A DNA stretch of 64,000 nucleotides, from contig JAPFBL010000601.1 of assembly GCA_026182355.1 (NCBI GenBank), forward strand, positions 51,001-115,000. Direction: 5' to 3'. Source of the DNA: Hermatobates lingyangjiaoensis (taxonomy: Eukaryota; Arthropoda; Insecta; Hemiptera; Hermatobatidae). Positions within the stretch are counted from its first letter, which is position 1; each line of letters starts with the position of its first letter. The position numbers were made by a program, and so were the translations under genes. Under the pieces are notes generated by a model, which did no database searches, was not told the origin of the DNA, and saw only the letters and a program-made list of their open reading frames with translations. Below are positions 11,571-21,954 of this stretch, piece by piece.

Positions 11571-12455
11571 GGTAAGTAACCTTTTGCTAGGGGGACAGAA
11601 AGACAACATTTTGTTTTACAGAAAAGTTTGATTTTAATAAACACATTGCTAAAACAGTTAAGAAATAATAAGATCTTTAATATTCTGTGTGAAAACTACA
11701 TGCGTTTTGAACAGCTTACAATCTTGAAGGATATGTTGCAAGTAATAATTCAAAGAGATTAGTATCAAACTCAAGTTCTTACAACGCGTCTTATGAGATG
11801 CCTCATAAGCTTGCCTTTTGCATAGTGATCAGGTAAACTTGTTGGATCATTTAAGCTTCCAACCTGTCTTTTAGAATTCCTCGTTTTTCAGCAGGATTTA
11901 AGTCACTCAAATAGATCAAAGAAATCAATCCCAAAGGTTTTGCGTCTTATTTACTTAAAAGCATTGAGCACTGTCGTGGAGAAAACACACTTCAGCAGGA
12001 TCTAACACATTTTCAGAGTCTTTCAAAAACGGGAGATTTAAGTCCCTAAAATAGATCAAAGAAATCAATCCCAAAGGTTTTGAGTCTTATTTACTCAAAA
12101 GCAAATAAGTCAATGATATATTGTGACTTATATACAAAAGCAAAAATATTTGAGTCACTGTTGTGGAGAAAACACACTTCAGCAGAATCCAACAAATTTT
12201 CAGAGTCTTTCAAAAACGGGAATCACGTTTTCTTCCATTTTTTTTTTTGCGAAAGTAAGCTCCTGTCCAAGTCTATCCTCTTCCTTAATTATCCACATGA
12301 GATTCTTCACAGTGAAGCACTAAAAAAATCTCATAATATAAGAACAAAAGTTAGCAAAATATACATGGAAGAAAGTGAATAAAAATATTATAAAATAGAA
12401 TAAATTATACAAACCATAGTTTTGTCACTTCCTCCCTAGCAAAAGGTTACGTACC
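11571..12455. mobile_element. TIR element (885 bp) with an internal tandem duplication
   Basis: The left end GGTAAGTAACCTTTTGCTAG (11571) is repeated inverted at the right end (12431-12455, CTAGCAAAAGGTTACGTACC), sharing GTAACCTTTTGCTAGGG. No convincing target duplication is visible. Internally about 11893-12034 and 12035-12223 are tandem copies sharing ATCAATCCCAAAGGTTTT, AAAACACACTTCAGCAG and TCTTTCAAAAACGGGA. A 100-codon frame at 12080-12382 matches nothing I know. Probably a MITE-like DNA transposon of unknown superfamily. Confidence 0.6.
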
Positions 12456-12479
12456 ACTTAGTATTTCTACTAGAAACCT

Positions 12480-13230
12480 TTAATGATGGCACTCATAAAC
12501 TTGAGTATATGTGGCTTTAATAAGACAAAAAGTGCTGCGATTTGTAAACTGGCTTTCATGATTATAAAAACAATCGAATTTCGTGTTTTTACAATCAACG
12601 TGAAAGAATTCTGATTCTATTTCTCTGAATCCAGCAGTAATCCGCTTGTTATAGTTTACAGAATAAGTAAATGGAATTGGGTCGAAGATTGGAGTTAAAT
12701 ATGGGAACAGGAGGAACAATTGATCCATTTGTGGATGGTTATAGGGCTAGATTGGTCTGGTTCAAGCTAGAGACTAATGCAGGTGATTCAAAGAGATATC
12801 TGGTCCAGTGGGAACCTTGGACCCTAACAACCTTCTGGTCAACACCCAGTGTTGCCACTCTTTGTTCGTTCTAACTATCATACAAACTATTGTTAAACGT
12901 TTTCTATGTTTGAACCCTCTAAATATCATAATTGGCATACTCCATTAATAAAGAGTAGAAAAAAAAAATTAAAGAAATAGAAATTTATAAAATGTTTAAA
13001 TCTTTTTGCGTCAAATCAAGCAATAAAATTCTCAAGAATGACCAACACTGTTACATAGATTAAAGTCAGCAGTCTTTTTAACTTCTGAGTTGGAAAAGAT
13101 AGGAAAAAAATTGTTAAGTGTGCGATACAAAAATCAACTCAACATAAACAGAAAAGTTTTGAAGCTTTTTTAGATATGTAGCAATGTATACTGTTGATAT
13201 ACTATGGGTTGTGCTACAATAGTATCTATA
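12480..13230. other. No gene seen
   Basis: AT-rich. Short frames at 12480-12874 show no recognisable domain. Confidence 0.45.
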
Positions 13231-13238
13231 CGATGGGA

Positions 13239-13540
13239 GGCCAGGTTAGCTTAGTGGTTAATAACGTACTCGCCTCTGGGCTGGTAGGTCCGGGTTCGAT
13301 CCCCACCTGGCCCTCGATTTATTCACGCGTAAATCAAAATACGTCGTCCCTCGGAGAGAACGTTAAGCCATCGGTACCGAGCCTGTACTATGTCAGGTAC
13401 TCGTTAAAGATCCTTACTCGAAATGCACTTGAGTTAGGCAAAATTTAGGACTCCCAATATAGAATCTGTAGAATCACCGATCAAACAAAAAGCCGGTAAA
13501 CGGCTGATGTTATCACCCGCTAGGGGATTGTTTTAAACAA
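13239..13540 (+). mobile_element. tRNA-derived SINE, tail type B
   Basis: The tRNA-like head has an A box at 13246-13257 (TTAGCTTAGTGG) and a B box at 13293-13303 (GGTTCGATCCC). The shared body (TCGTTAAAGATCC, TTAGGCAAAATTTAGGACT) follows. The tail (ACCGATCAAAC, then ATGTTATCACCCGCTAGGGG) is unlike that of the 38743 copy and matches only the copy at 53951. Pol III transcription is expected from the family. Replication would depend on a LINE. Confidence 0.85.
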
Positions 13541-13719
13541 TAGAAAAAATGTATACGATTTGAATTACACAATGTTTATTACCCTTTGGCCTCTTTTAAG
13601 CTTCTGTAAACCTTTAGGGTTCATGTGAACCACCCTGGAATACCAACATTACTGCCTTGTATAATACGTACCAGTTCATATATACGATAATTAAGTTAAA
13701 AACAATAACAACTTTTTCT

Positions 13720-13866
13720 GAGGTAAAATGGATAAACAAACAAAAGTCTCCACACAAATGAAGTTTTATCCAACAACAACAACGTTGTGGAGACTTTTGT
13801 TTGTTTATCCATTTTACTTCAGAATGAGTAAATACCATACAATTACGGATTGCACAACTAATGATA
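13720..13866. repeat. Palindromic remnant of a hammerhead cassette, core deleted
   Basis: TGGATAAACAAACAAAAGTCTCCACA and its complement face each other around ACAACAACAACG, followed by GAGTAAATACCATACAATTACGGATTGCAC. The arms match those of the Penelope-like cassette at 45844-46507, but the ribozyme core between them is gone. This deletion derivative can no longer encode the motif. Confidence 0.65.
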
Positions 13867-13869
13867 TAA

Positions 13870-14560
13870 TGAGATAACAACTTTGACAGCATAAATTATT
13901 TTCTGGATGTATTGAATATCTCCATTTATAAACGAGTTTTAATTTGTGAACAAATGGAGATGATTTTTAAACATCATTTTAAAAAACAATTTGTATAGAT
14001 TGACAGCATATCTGCCTATGTTAAGTTCTTTTTGTATCGCCCCCCTAAAATGATTCCATGCGATGATAATAAAATATTTCTTGAAACTAGAAAGAAACCT
14101 GAAACATGCAAACAATTATATGTTTATAATATTAGCACACTCAAGGCGTGGTGTATTAGCGAACAGCTTGTAAAACGACAGGAAGACATTGGCAAAAAAA
14201 GTAAACTTTATGTCTTCTTAGCCTGGTTTTTTTTTAGCACACAACTGTCCAACTTACACAGATAAATGAGAGTAGGTCAAGAACGTTTACAAGCTGAAGT
14301 CGAAAAGCTATAAAACAGAGTGAACACATTCCGTTCCACACGGATACGCTTTTCGTGCCCATCACTCCTATAAGTGTCCAGCGATACCTCCATATATGAG
14401 TTTAGCTTTTTCGACACTCAAGCTGGTATACAGACATACTCATATGACTAATCAATTCTTTATGTTATATAGCTAAAAACCAAATAGTTAAACCCTCCAA
14501 AACACCAAATTAACACTAAATACCTGACAAATATTTTCTGAATTAATAAAAAATTACTCC
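13870..14560. other. No gene seen
   Basis: AT-rich. A 77-codon frame at 14032-14265 has no recognisable features. Confidence 0.45.
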
Positions 14561-14641
14561 ATTTTTGTTAAATCTGGTGTCTTATATATATATATATAAA
14601 CTAAAATAAGCAGTGACACATAAACTGAAACACAACAAAGA

Positions 14642-14695
14642 CTCACTTTTCAATATTTTGACCGTAATGGCGGTCGTCCTCAGGAGAAGAAGTGA
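14642..14695 (-). ncRNA. Hammerhead-like motif (ATAT family, GACCG stem)
   Basis: Same cassette as 7000-7053: CTGAGGA, C, GACCG/CGGTC. Here the plus strand reads ATATTTTGACCG, so the GAAAT box is altered (CAAAAT on the minus strand) and G12 is lost. A (TA)n tract follows at about 14731-14770. Confidence 0.6.
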
Positions 14696-14726
14696 ATTAC
14701 GGAGGGACGACAGTCGTTTTATGTAA

Positions 14727-14774
<48 letters not shown>

Positions 14775-14800
14775 TAAACAAATATGAAGGAACACAGAAA

Positions 14801-14960
14801 GTCATTAAACAACTCACTTCACTTCGATATTTCGACATCCATCGTCATCAAGAAGAAGTGCGAAGTAATCGCGTAGTAGAAGTTTGCTTCTCAACGCGAG
14901 TGCTTCGCGTTTCTTCCTGGTAACGACGGATGTCGAAATATCGAAGTGAGTTAGTTCTGT
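14801..14960. repeat. Palindrome with degenerate hammerhead-like arms
   Basis: ACTTCGATATTTCGACATCC and its complement GGATGTCGAAATATCGAAGT flank a roughly 90-bp centre. The arms keep GAAATATCGAAGTGAG and a TTGATGA-like box on the minus strand, but the plus-strand core is TGGTAACGA. (TA)n tracts lie on both sides (14731-14770 and 15023-15080). Confidence 0.6.
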
Positions 14961-15019
14961 AGTGACTTTCTGTGTTCTTTCCTATTTGTTAAAGTTTTTG
15001 TTGTACACACGGACCTTTC

Positions 15020-15022
<3 letters not shown>

Positions 15023-15080
<58 letters not shown>
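15023..15080. repeat. (TA)n microsatellite
   Basis: About 28 TA units, adjacent to hammerhead-like cassettes. Confidence 0.9.
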
Positions 15081-15082
<2 letters not shown>

Positions 15083-15224
15083 TGTGTAGGTGTGTTATCT
15101 AATCGAGATTAAGTCAAATTTTCTAGGTTCAAAATTATTGAACCTTTATATATATTTATATATATAATGATAATATATATGATTATAATAAATGTATATA
15201 AATATCATATGATATATAATAAGA

Positions 15225-15415
15225 TTTCACATAAACACGTGAAATAACAATTAATCACGTGTAATTAAAAATTAGAAAAAAAAAGTCTAAGATCTTTCAA
15301 TGTAAGAAGCGGTCTTCATCAGTATTGTATCAGTTGAGTTTTTGACTCTCACGAAGACCACTTGTTGTGATTGAAAGATCTTAGTCTTTTTTTCCCATTT
15401 CATATTCTGGTTTGA
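15225..15415. mobile_element. Palindromic hammerhead pair (AGATCT family)
   Basis: Minus motif 15284-15327 (CTGATGA, A, GACCG stem, GAA, AGATCT, T) and plus motif 15344-15386 (CTCACGA, A, GACCA..TGATT, GAA, AGATCT, T) face away from each other. The left side carries the CACATAAACACGTGAAAT end and the right side runs into (TA)n. The plus motif has a mutated core (CTCACGA). Confidence 0.65.
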
Positions 15416-15837
15416 TCATTGATAATATATTATATATATATATAAAATGAAATAATCATAGCCATTTATTCCACAATTACAACTTGTTAATAAAAGAACA
15501 TAGGTATTTTCTTTCATAAACTTACGAGTTCAAAAAGAAAACAGAGTGTTTCTTTACTCTATGTGTTACTGTTCTTCGATTTTGAACTCATATTGTGTCC
15601 AGTTTGGATTATCTTTCCGATTTTTAATTAAATATTCATAAACTTATGTATATATAAAAAAAGCTTCTTTTTTTGTTAGTAATATATAAATGAATATACC
15701 AGTAATATAAATTGAGAATAGCGTTTAATTTCCAAATTCTCATGGACTAAAAATCAACCTACACATCTGTTTCAGTCCCTATCCTCCTACCCCTAAAAAG
15801 GACCCAAATCTAATATACTTTTATTATTTCTAATAAA

Positions 15838-16015
15838 AAAAAAATCTGGAGTGGTCTACCCTCAACTTTACTATAAGTTCATGCATTTCTTCATTACTAT
15901 TCATGCATTTCTAATATTTACTATAAGTAACCATAATATCATACTTCTTGGGTGTATAATATATAATGTTTTATTTAAGTATCATATAAATGTCTAAATG
16001 GGAGATGTTCATTAT
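15838..16015 (-). repeat. Dispersed repeat R, partial copy
   Basis: Minus-strand matches to the R copies at 30360 and 52040: a T-rich end, CTGGAGTGG, ACCCTCAACTTTACTATAAGT and, further on, CTTGGGTGTATAATATATAATG and AAATGGGAGATGTT. A short duplication is embedded. The copy is truncated. Confidence 0.6.
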
Positions 16016-16424
16016 TTATATTATTTATTAATATATCTAACAAAATATATTTCTAATAGACTGTCGTAATTAAATGCATAGATATAAATAAAAGAGTTTT
16101 TACTTTTTGTTTCAAAATTATTTAAAGTCACACAAATGCTTATTCTCACTGTCCACCTCGTGTCTACAACATATCATTTGTTTAGTTTAGTTCGAATACC
16201 GAGCTACTACTGTGTACTTTATATTAATAGTTTTTGGTTTCTGTAATTTTTGATAAATTAAATAATTTTGGAAAGGAACATATATATATATTGTATATGT
16301 ATAATGATAATATATATGATTATAATGAATGTATATAAAAATAATATGACAATTAAAAGAAAAAGAATTAAAAGAAAAACGACAATTTAGATTAAAAGAA
16401 AAGTTTCCTGCGGGACTCTTCGCT

Positions 16425-16471
16425 CTTCACACCTCCTGATGACGACGATGGTCGAAATATCGATGTAAGTT
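16425..16471 (+). ncRNA. Hammerhead-like motif (ATAT family, GAC stem)
   Basis: CTGATGA (16436-16442), C, stem II GAC/GTC with a GATG loop, GAA, ATAT, C. Stem I has CTT/AAG and ACA/TGT separated by small loops. All core bases fit the consensus. Related copies are at 18258-18295 (minus) and 28575-28625 (plus). Confidence 0.65.
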
Positions 16472-16479
16472 ATGTCTGC

Positions 16480-17630
16480 GTCTTTCTGTGTGTTTCCTCC
16501 GTTTTGAATTTATTTTTTTTAAATATAATATGATATATAACAAGATTTCTCATAAACACGTGAAATAACAATCATTTATGAAACCACAATATGAAATGGG
16601 GAAAAAAAGTCTCAAGATCTTTTACTTAAAAAGTTATTCGATTTTTTCCTAAAATGTAACTTTGTAACGGAGATATAAAATAAAATTTCAGTTCAAAAAA
16701 AAAAAAAAACCCAACTTTGAGGAATCATGACTGAAAAACATTTTTTGGTTATCTCACAATTAATGCTGAAGTTAATAAATAAACGAAGAGGTTATTGATT
16801 GAAAACAAATGACGTTAATCTGTCTAGATGGTTAAAAAGACAACTTCAAATGGTTAATTTATTAATGTAATAAAGGATTTAGTGTCTTCTTTTCGATTGT
16901 ACAAGTGAAAGGGAATCACATCGAGCATGCGAATATAATAGCTTCTAAGCAACAAAAAGAAGAAGGAAAAGTGAAATCACCAGCTAGTCCTTTCCTCCGT
17001 GCCTATGAAATTAAAAGCTTCCCAGGTTTTTCAGCAGAAAAAGGTTCCCATAGGTGAATGACGATTACTGTTATTACTTAGTCACTCTTCCCACATGTCT
17101 GGCTCATCCACAAGATAGAAGACTTTGAGAAAATCAATTAAGTAAAATAGAAGAATTACGTTTTGAAATTAAACAAGGTGTAAATGTCACTTGTGTTTTT
17201 TAAAAACATACACTTGTTCAATTAGTGGTAATAGTCCGCCCAGGTAATTTAAACACACGTGTGGTTAATTAGTCTTGTTTGGATACCTTCATAACTGGTG
17301 TGATGAAAACACGTGAAAATGACACTATTTCTGACATCTATATCCTAAGCTGTGTTCTGAGAAGAATGAGAACTGCTTTTGAGATTATGGCAAACAAAAA
17401 TGTTTCGGGCAATGAACAAAATAAAATAACTAATACAATAGTTATAATAATTAATATACATAATAGGTTGGCAGGCTTTGACGTCATATATTATATACAA
17501 AATCAGAATTTATCGGGAATCGGTAAGTTTTACAGGTTCAATAAAATTTTCTAAACATACTCGTATGTTTAGTTTTTCGTTTAATGAAATTCAAAACATT
17601 TCTCAGAGATTTTTTCAGCATATATTTCAA
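16480..17630. other. No gene seen; AT-rich DNA
   Basis: Contains a 91-codon plus-strand frame at 17279-17554 with no domain I recognise. No splice context is convincing. Confidence 0.45.
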
Positions 17631-17669
17631 GATCCATATTTTTATACATGTTTTACATATTGTACTGGT

Positions 17670-17823
17670 ATATATATATATATATAAAAAGATTTCACAT
17701 AAACACGTGAAATAACAATCAATGATCAAACCACAATATGAAATGGGAAAACAAGACTAAGATCTTTCAACCATACAAGCGGTCTTCGTCTTGTTTTCCC
17801 ATTTCATTTTGTGGTTTGATCAT

Positions 17824-17883
<60 letters not shown>

Positions 17884-17890
17884 GATTCGC
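17670..17890. mobile_element. Palindrome of the AGATCT family, collapsed at the centre, with (TA)n
   Basis: CACGTGAAATAACAATCAAT, GATCAAACCACAAT and AAATGGGAAAACAAG are repeated inverted on the right. The centre retains a single minus-strand GACGAAGACCGC..GGTTGAAAGATCTT, so the two arms share one ribozyme-like core. A (TA)n tract of about 28 units follows (17826-17882). Confidence 0.65.
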
Positions 17891-17944
17891 GCTCCGTTCT
17901 TCGACGTGGGGAGATCTCTCTCACTTCGTCCTCTCTACTAGTCT

Positions 17945-17990
17945 ACTCTCCTGATGACGAACAACAGTTCGAAATATTGAATTCTGTAAG
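17945..17990 (+). ncRNA. Hammerhead-like motif (ATAT family, GAAC stem)
   Basis: CTGATGA (17951-17957), C, stem II GAAC/GTTC, GAA, ATAT, T. A close minus-strand copy with the same upstream block (CTCCGTTCTTCGACGTGGGG) lies at 60441-60550. Confidence 0.65.
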
Positions 17991-18060
17991 TTTTCTTTGT
18001 ATTCTCTTTTCTGTGTCGTGCATTGTGTAATTTAAAGTTATATATATATATATATATATA

Positions 18061-18117
18061 TGTTCTATTAAAACCTATGCGTCAAAATTGAAATAGGCAT
18101 AGGTTTTAATAGAACAT
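18061..18117. repeat. Short palindrome
   Basis: TGTTCTATTAAAACCTATGC and its exact complement flank a 16-bp loop, directly after a (TA)n tract (about 18040-18060). Probably the arm remnant of a larger palindromic insertion. Confidence 0.75.
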
Positions 18118-18179
18118 GTATCAATGAAGGCCTGCTCCCAAAATATATGAATATATATATTATATATATATATACAATT

Positions 18180-18439
18180 AAAAGAAACGGTCCAGCGTAC
18201 TTTTTTAAATAAAATAAATTCAAAACGAAGGAAACACACAGAAAGATACAGACATAACTCACATCGATATTTCGACCATCGTTGTCATCAGGAGGTTGGA
18301 GACCTTCTCCAACCGTCTCTGAACCAGTGCGCTTAGTTTCCCTCTCTTATCTCTCCTGAAGACGGTTCAAACCGAAAATTAAAGACTGTAAGTGTGTTCT
18401 TTTGATTTCTCTGTGTTTCTATTTCTATATTGAATTATA

Positions 18440-18470
<31 letters not shown>

Positions 18471-18475
18471 GATCA
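18180..18475. mobile_element. Divergent hammerhead pair of two different families
   Basis: Minus motif 18258-18295: CTGATGA, C, GATGGTC-type stem, GAA, ATAT. Plus motif 18346-18394: CTGAAGA (18356-18362), C, GGTT/AACC, GAA, AATT, A. Stem I of the latter is TCTC against AAGA (one mismatch to GAGA). The arms belong to different families, so this is a junction of two insertions and not a simple palindrome. (TA)n follows. Confidence 0.6.
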
Positions 18476-18546
18476 AGTTGACTTGATCCAGTTGACTACT
18501 GACTTGTTACTACTAGTAACTAGTCTACTGACTGAGTTGGGTTTTT

Positions 18547-18589
18547 GACTCTGACGAAGACCGCTTGTTACGGTTGAAAGATCTTAGTC
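18547..18589 (+). ncRNA. Hammerhead-like motif, best AGATCT-family example
   Basis: Stem I is GACT (18547-18550) with AGTC (18586-18589). The core is CTGACGA (18551-18557), followed by one extra A (18558), stem II GACCG/CGGTT (18559-18563 and 18571-18575), GAA, palindromic AGATCT and T at the cleavage position (18585). Every conserved hammerhead position is present. The only departure is the extra residue after A9. Confidence 0.75.
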
Positions 18590-18619
18590 TTGTTTTCCCA
18601 TTTTCTTATTGTGGTTTGA

Positions 18620-18625
18620 TCATTG

Positions 18626-18696
<71 letters not shown>

Positions 18697-18710
18697 AGAG
18701 AGAGAGAAAA
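18620..18710. repeat. (TA)n and (GA)n microsatellites
   Basis: (TA)n from about 18624 to 18675, then about 35 bp of (GA)n with one interruption. Confidence 0.9.
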
Positions 18711-19370
18711 TTTACTTTTATAATTAAAGTCCTTGTAAATTTATTTCTAATAAAATAGGTTAAAGTGAATGGTATTTTAAATAGTTAGGCAACACTTCTA
18801 TTGAAAGAGTAAAATACATAATCAAGTTGAATATAAGTTAATGAGTGTTCAAAGAGCAGGGAAGTAAACTGAACGTAAATTATCTTGCCTCGTCTAATCG
18901 GAATAGAAAAGGTCAACCAGCAAAAATGCTTTCAACCGACTTCTTGAAAAAAAAAAAAAAATCAGAACCAACAAAATTCTTCTTGTGCAATCAAGTTGGA
19001 AGAGTAGACCACTGAGGGTTATGTATGCGCTGAATCGTGTATAGTCGCCGAGTAAACATGTTGTTTTTGATGACACCGCTTCATTAAGTGCTATTTATAT
19101 CATCATTCTATTTATATCCAACAGATCTGACCTATCATAATGACTTGATAAATTTGTTGTTAAATATTCAATTTAAAATGTAATCAAACTGTAAAACATG
19201 CGTAGATAATTTGTAAAAATCTTGATGGAAAAAATGTATTCTTGATAATGTAGTGAAATATAATGACAACGTAAAAATCATGTTAATGTAATAATGACTA
19301 ACGACTTAAATAGTCTTCCAGCAATGTAAAATTTTAAAGTTTTTCTTCTTTTTTTAAAAATATTCTTGTT
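18711..19370. other. No gene seen
   Basis: AT-rich. A 60-codon minus-strand frame (18894-19076) is not convincing. Confidence 0.45.
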
Positions 19371-19378
19371 TCTGCAAC

Positions 19379-19890
19379 AATAATTTTAAATATTGATGCA
19401 GAAAATATTTTAAATATGTTAAATTCATGCATTTTGTCATGACCACAGAGGTTAGTATCATTTATATTAAAATCATAGTAATCCGTCTTACCTCGTACCC
19501 TGCTGCTGAAGTTCTTAGACCGGTTTCGGGCGTCACCCATCTTCAACAAGAACTGATCAACTAAAACTACGGAGTCCTACCTTTCTGTTTATATAACCTA
19601 CCTACTTTCCCAATGCTGCCTAGATTTTAATATTTAATTATTTTAACTTTACTTTTATTTTTATTTTATTTTACTTTTATTTTAATTATTATTATTTAGT
19701 TATATAATATAATGTTTATAGGCTATATAAACAGAAAGGTAGGACTCAGTAGTTTTAGTTGATCAGTTCTTGTTGAAGATGGGTGACGCCCGAAACTGGT
19801 CTAAGAACTTCAGCAGCAGGGTACGAGGTAAGACGGATTACTATGATTTTAATATTAATTTAAATATGTGCATCAATATTTTAAATAATT
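19379..19890. mobile_element. Large palindromic hammerhead cassette (ACCGGT/ACTGGT family)
   Basis: The arms (about 19379-19600 and 19720-19890) mirror each other around a TTTTA-rich centre. Minus motif 19510-19554 and plus motif 19765-19809 have an 8-bp stem I (AGTTCTTG/TAAGAACT), TTGAAGA, an unpaired T, stem II GGGT/GCCC, GAA, ACCGGT (minus) or ACTGGT (plus), then C. C3 of the usual core is T. Stem I is among the most convincing in the window. Confidence 0.75.
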
Positions 19891-19933
19891 TTAATCTCAT
19901 GAAGTTGTATTAGAATTAACGTTAAATATAGCT

Positions 19934-20252
19934 TAGGTTAGGTTGCGTGGAAGTCCCCCACAGGAAACACACATAAGCCGAACGAGTCCTTTGTCATACC
20001 ACACAAAGAAGATTAATTCTACATTGAGACTCCTAAATTTTGCCTAACTCAAGTGTATTTAGAGTAGGGGATCTTTAACGAGTAGCTGACAACGAACAGG
20101 CTTGGTACCGACGGCTTAATGCCCACTCCAAGGGACGACGTGATCAGATTTATTCACCTCCCGCGTGAATAATCGATGGCTAGAGTAGGTATAGAACTCC
20201 GGATCTACCAGTTCTGAGACTAGCACGCTGTTACTGAACTAAGCTGGCCCCT
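19934..20252 (-). mobile_element. Full-length tRNA-derived SINE, tail type A
   Basis: The minus strand runs from the head (GGGGCCAGCTTAGTTCAGTAACAG) through the body to the 3' tail, which appears on the plus strand as TAGGTTAGGTTGC, i.e. AACCT pentamers. The B-box region is decayed (GGAGTTCTATACC). Confidence 0.8.
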
Positions 20253-20546
20253 AAAAGTTAACATAAAAGAGAAAATGAATCATATAAACAGAACATGCAA
20301 TTTTTTTGTTGATAAGTAATGTATAACATGAATTTTGAAAATGCTTATTTTTAAGTTTATATTAATAAAGTTATTGCTTTTAATTTCACTCATTTAAAAA
20401 AGTACAAATGAACCAAATTTACCCTCATCTAATGATGACCTGACAAACTTAACCTGTTTTATAACAATTTTAAATACATTATCGTCTGAAGCACATATAT
20501 CTCTTTATTTAAATTATATTAGAAAATAGAAAAACTGTCATACCTT

Positions 20547-20667
20547 GTAAGATGTTCTTGGTTCTTTGGAGCACTATCAGAGGTTGTCCGAACAAACTAA
20601 CGTTTGTTGCGAGCGAAGATGGAAAACATCCGAAAGCGTTCTAACGACTCCAAGAACATCTTACGAA
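20547..20667. ncRNA. Possible structured RNA with a long outer stem
   Basis: GTAAGATGTTCTTGG (about 20546-20560) pairs perfectly with CCAAGAACATCTTAC (20651-20665). Inside is GCGAAGA, T, GGA/TCC, then GAAAGCGTT, resembling hammerhead stem II and GAA, plus a second small hairpin (AACAAACTAACGTTTGTT). It could be a decayed hammerhead with a rearranged stem I or a different fold. Confidence 0.4.
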
Positions 20668-21059
20668 ATATGTCGGTTTTCCCTATTTCTAATATAAATT
20701 CGTACTAACCTCAGCGGTAATAACAGTATCCATGTCATTAATTAATGTTTTATGCTTTTGAAATACTTGAATTTAACAATGGTTTAATATCGAATACATT
20801 TATCTGCAACTTTTTCACAAGTGATGATAAAAACAAATGAAAGCATATAATAATTATAGTAACATAGAAAGTTAAGAGAAAACATGGTAATGGAACTTTC
20901 AAATAAAGTGTCTCATACTGATATATATATAGATAATTATAAAATTTCATCTCGATTGGTTCAGTGAATGCACTATCTGTACATAAATGCATAGATATAG
21001 CTTCATAAAGGTACAGACCGTGGAATGGAATATAATAAAACTGTAATTATAAGGAATAG

Positions 21060-21075
21060 CATATCTGACTGGTTC

Positions 21076-21120
<45 letters not shown>

Positions 21121-21250
21121 GGTTGTGTTTCCGGCGTGCTTGGTCGCCCATTCTCTCTTTTCTCCTGAAGACGGATCATCCGAAAATTTGAGTTTGTAAG
21201 TGTGTCTCTTTCTCTGTGTGCTGCTTTTCTTCGTTTGTGAACTGATATAT
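21060..21250 (+). ncRNA. Hammerhead-like motif (AATT family, GGA stem) between (TA)n tracts
   Basis: CTGAAGA (21165-21171), C, GGA/TCC with a TCA loop, GAA, AATT, T (21182-21189), stem I CTC/GAG. Upstream GTGTTTCCGGCGTGCTTGGT matches the palindrome at 55602. (TA)n lies at 21077-21118. Confidence 0.65.
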
Positions 21251-21265
21251 ATATATACATCATGA

Positions 21266-21801
21266 TTTGTTTTCTTGACCCAATATTTATATGATGTAAT
21301 TTTCTTGAGGTTTGAGGTCCAATGATAAAAACTAGTCCATTTGCCGACGTTTCGACATATATTTATGTCATCTTCAGGGCTACAACATGATTGTTTTACA
21401 ATTAGCACTACTATTACTACTATTTGGTAATTTATTACATTTTAATATGTTCGGTAACAAAGAGGAATTTTTTGATAAAACAGTTATTACGGCTATGGAT
21501 TATTTTGTTATACATTAACATAAGGATATTGTTATAATTATTCTATTGCAATAGAATAATTATAACAATATCCTTATGTTAATGTATAACAAAATAATCC
21601 ATAGCCGTAATAACTGTTTTATCAAAAAAATTCCTCTTTGTTACCGAACATATTAAAATGTAATAAATTACCAAATAGTAGTAATAGTAGTGCTAATTGT
21701 AAAACAATCATGTTGTAGCCCTGAAGATGACATAAATATATGTCGAAACGTCGGCAAATGGACTAGTTTTTATCATTGGACCTCAAACCTCAAAAAAATT
21801 A

Positions 21802-21812
<11 letters not shown>
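21266..21812. mobile_element. Near-perfect 0.55-kb palindrome with two hammerhead motifs (ACGT family)
   Basis: The two arms of about 270 bp meet at about 21547 with essentially no spacer (CTATTGCAATAG). Each arm carries one motif pointing outward: minus 21342-21382 and plus 21718-21760, with GCC/GGC stem I, CTGAAGA, T, GACATA/TATGTC, GAA, ACGT, C. The right arm ends in (TA)n. The arms are almost identical, which implies a recent origin or active homogenisation. Confidence 0.85.
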
Positions 21813-21852
<40 letters not shown>

Positions 21853-21954
21853 AAGATATATAGTTATAGAGACATTAAAAAGGATAAATACGAGTACATC
21901 ATTTCAACTATCATCCCATTAGTTTTGAATAAGCGAAACATTTATTTATTTAAT

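Noticed and set aside
13239..13310. Candidate tRNA genes at the A/B-box heads (13239, 38743, 53951, 60780 and others)
   Set aside because: The heads lack a complete cloverleaf and are followed by a conserved non-tRNA body and tails, and one has a retroposition-type target duplication. They are SINEs.
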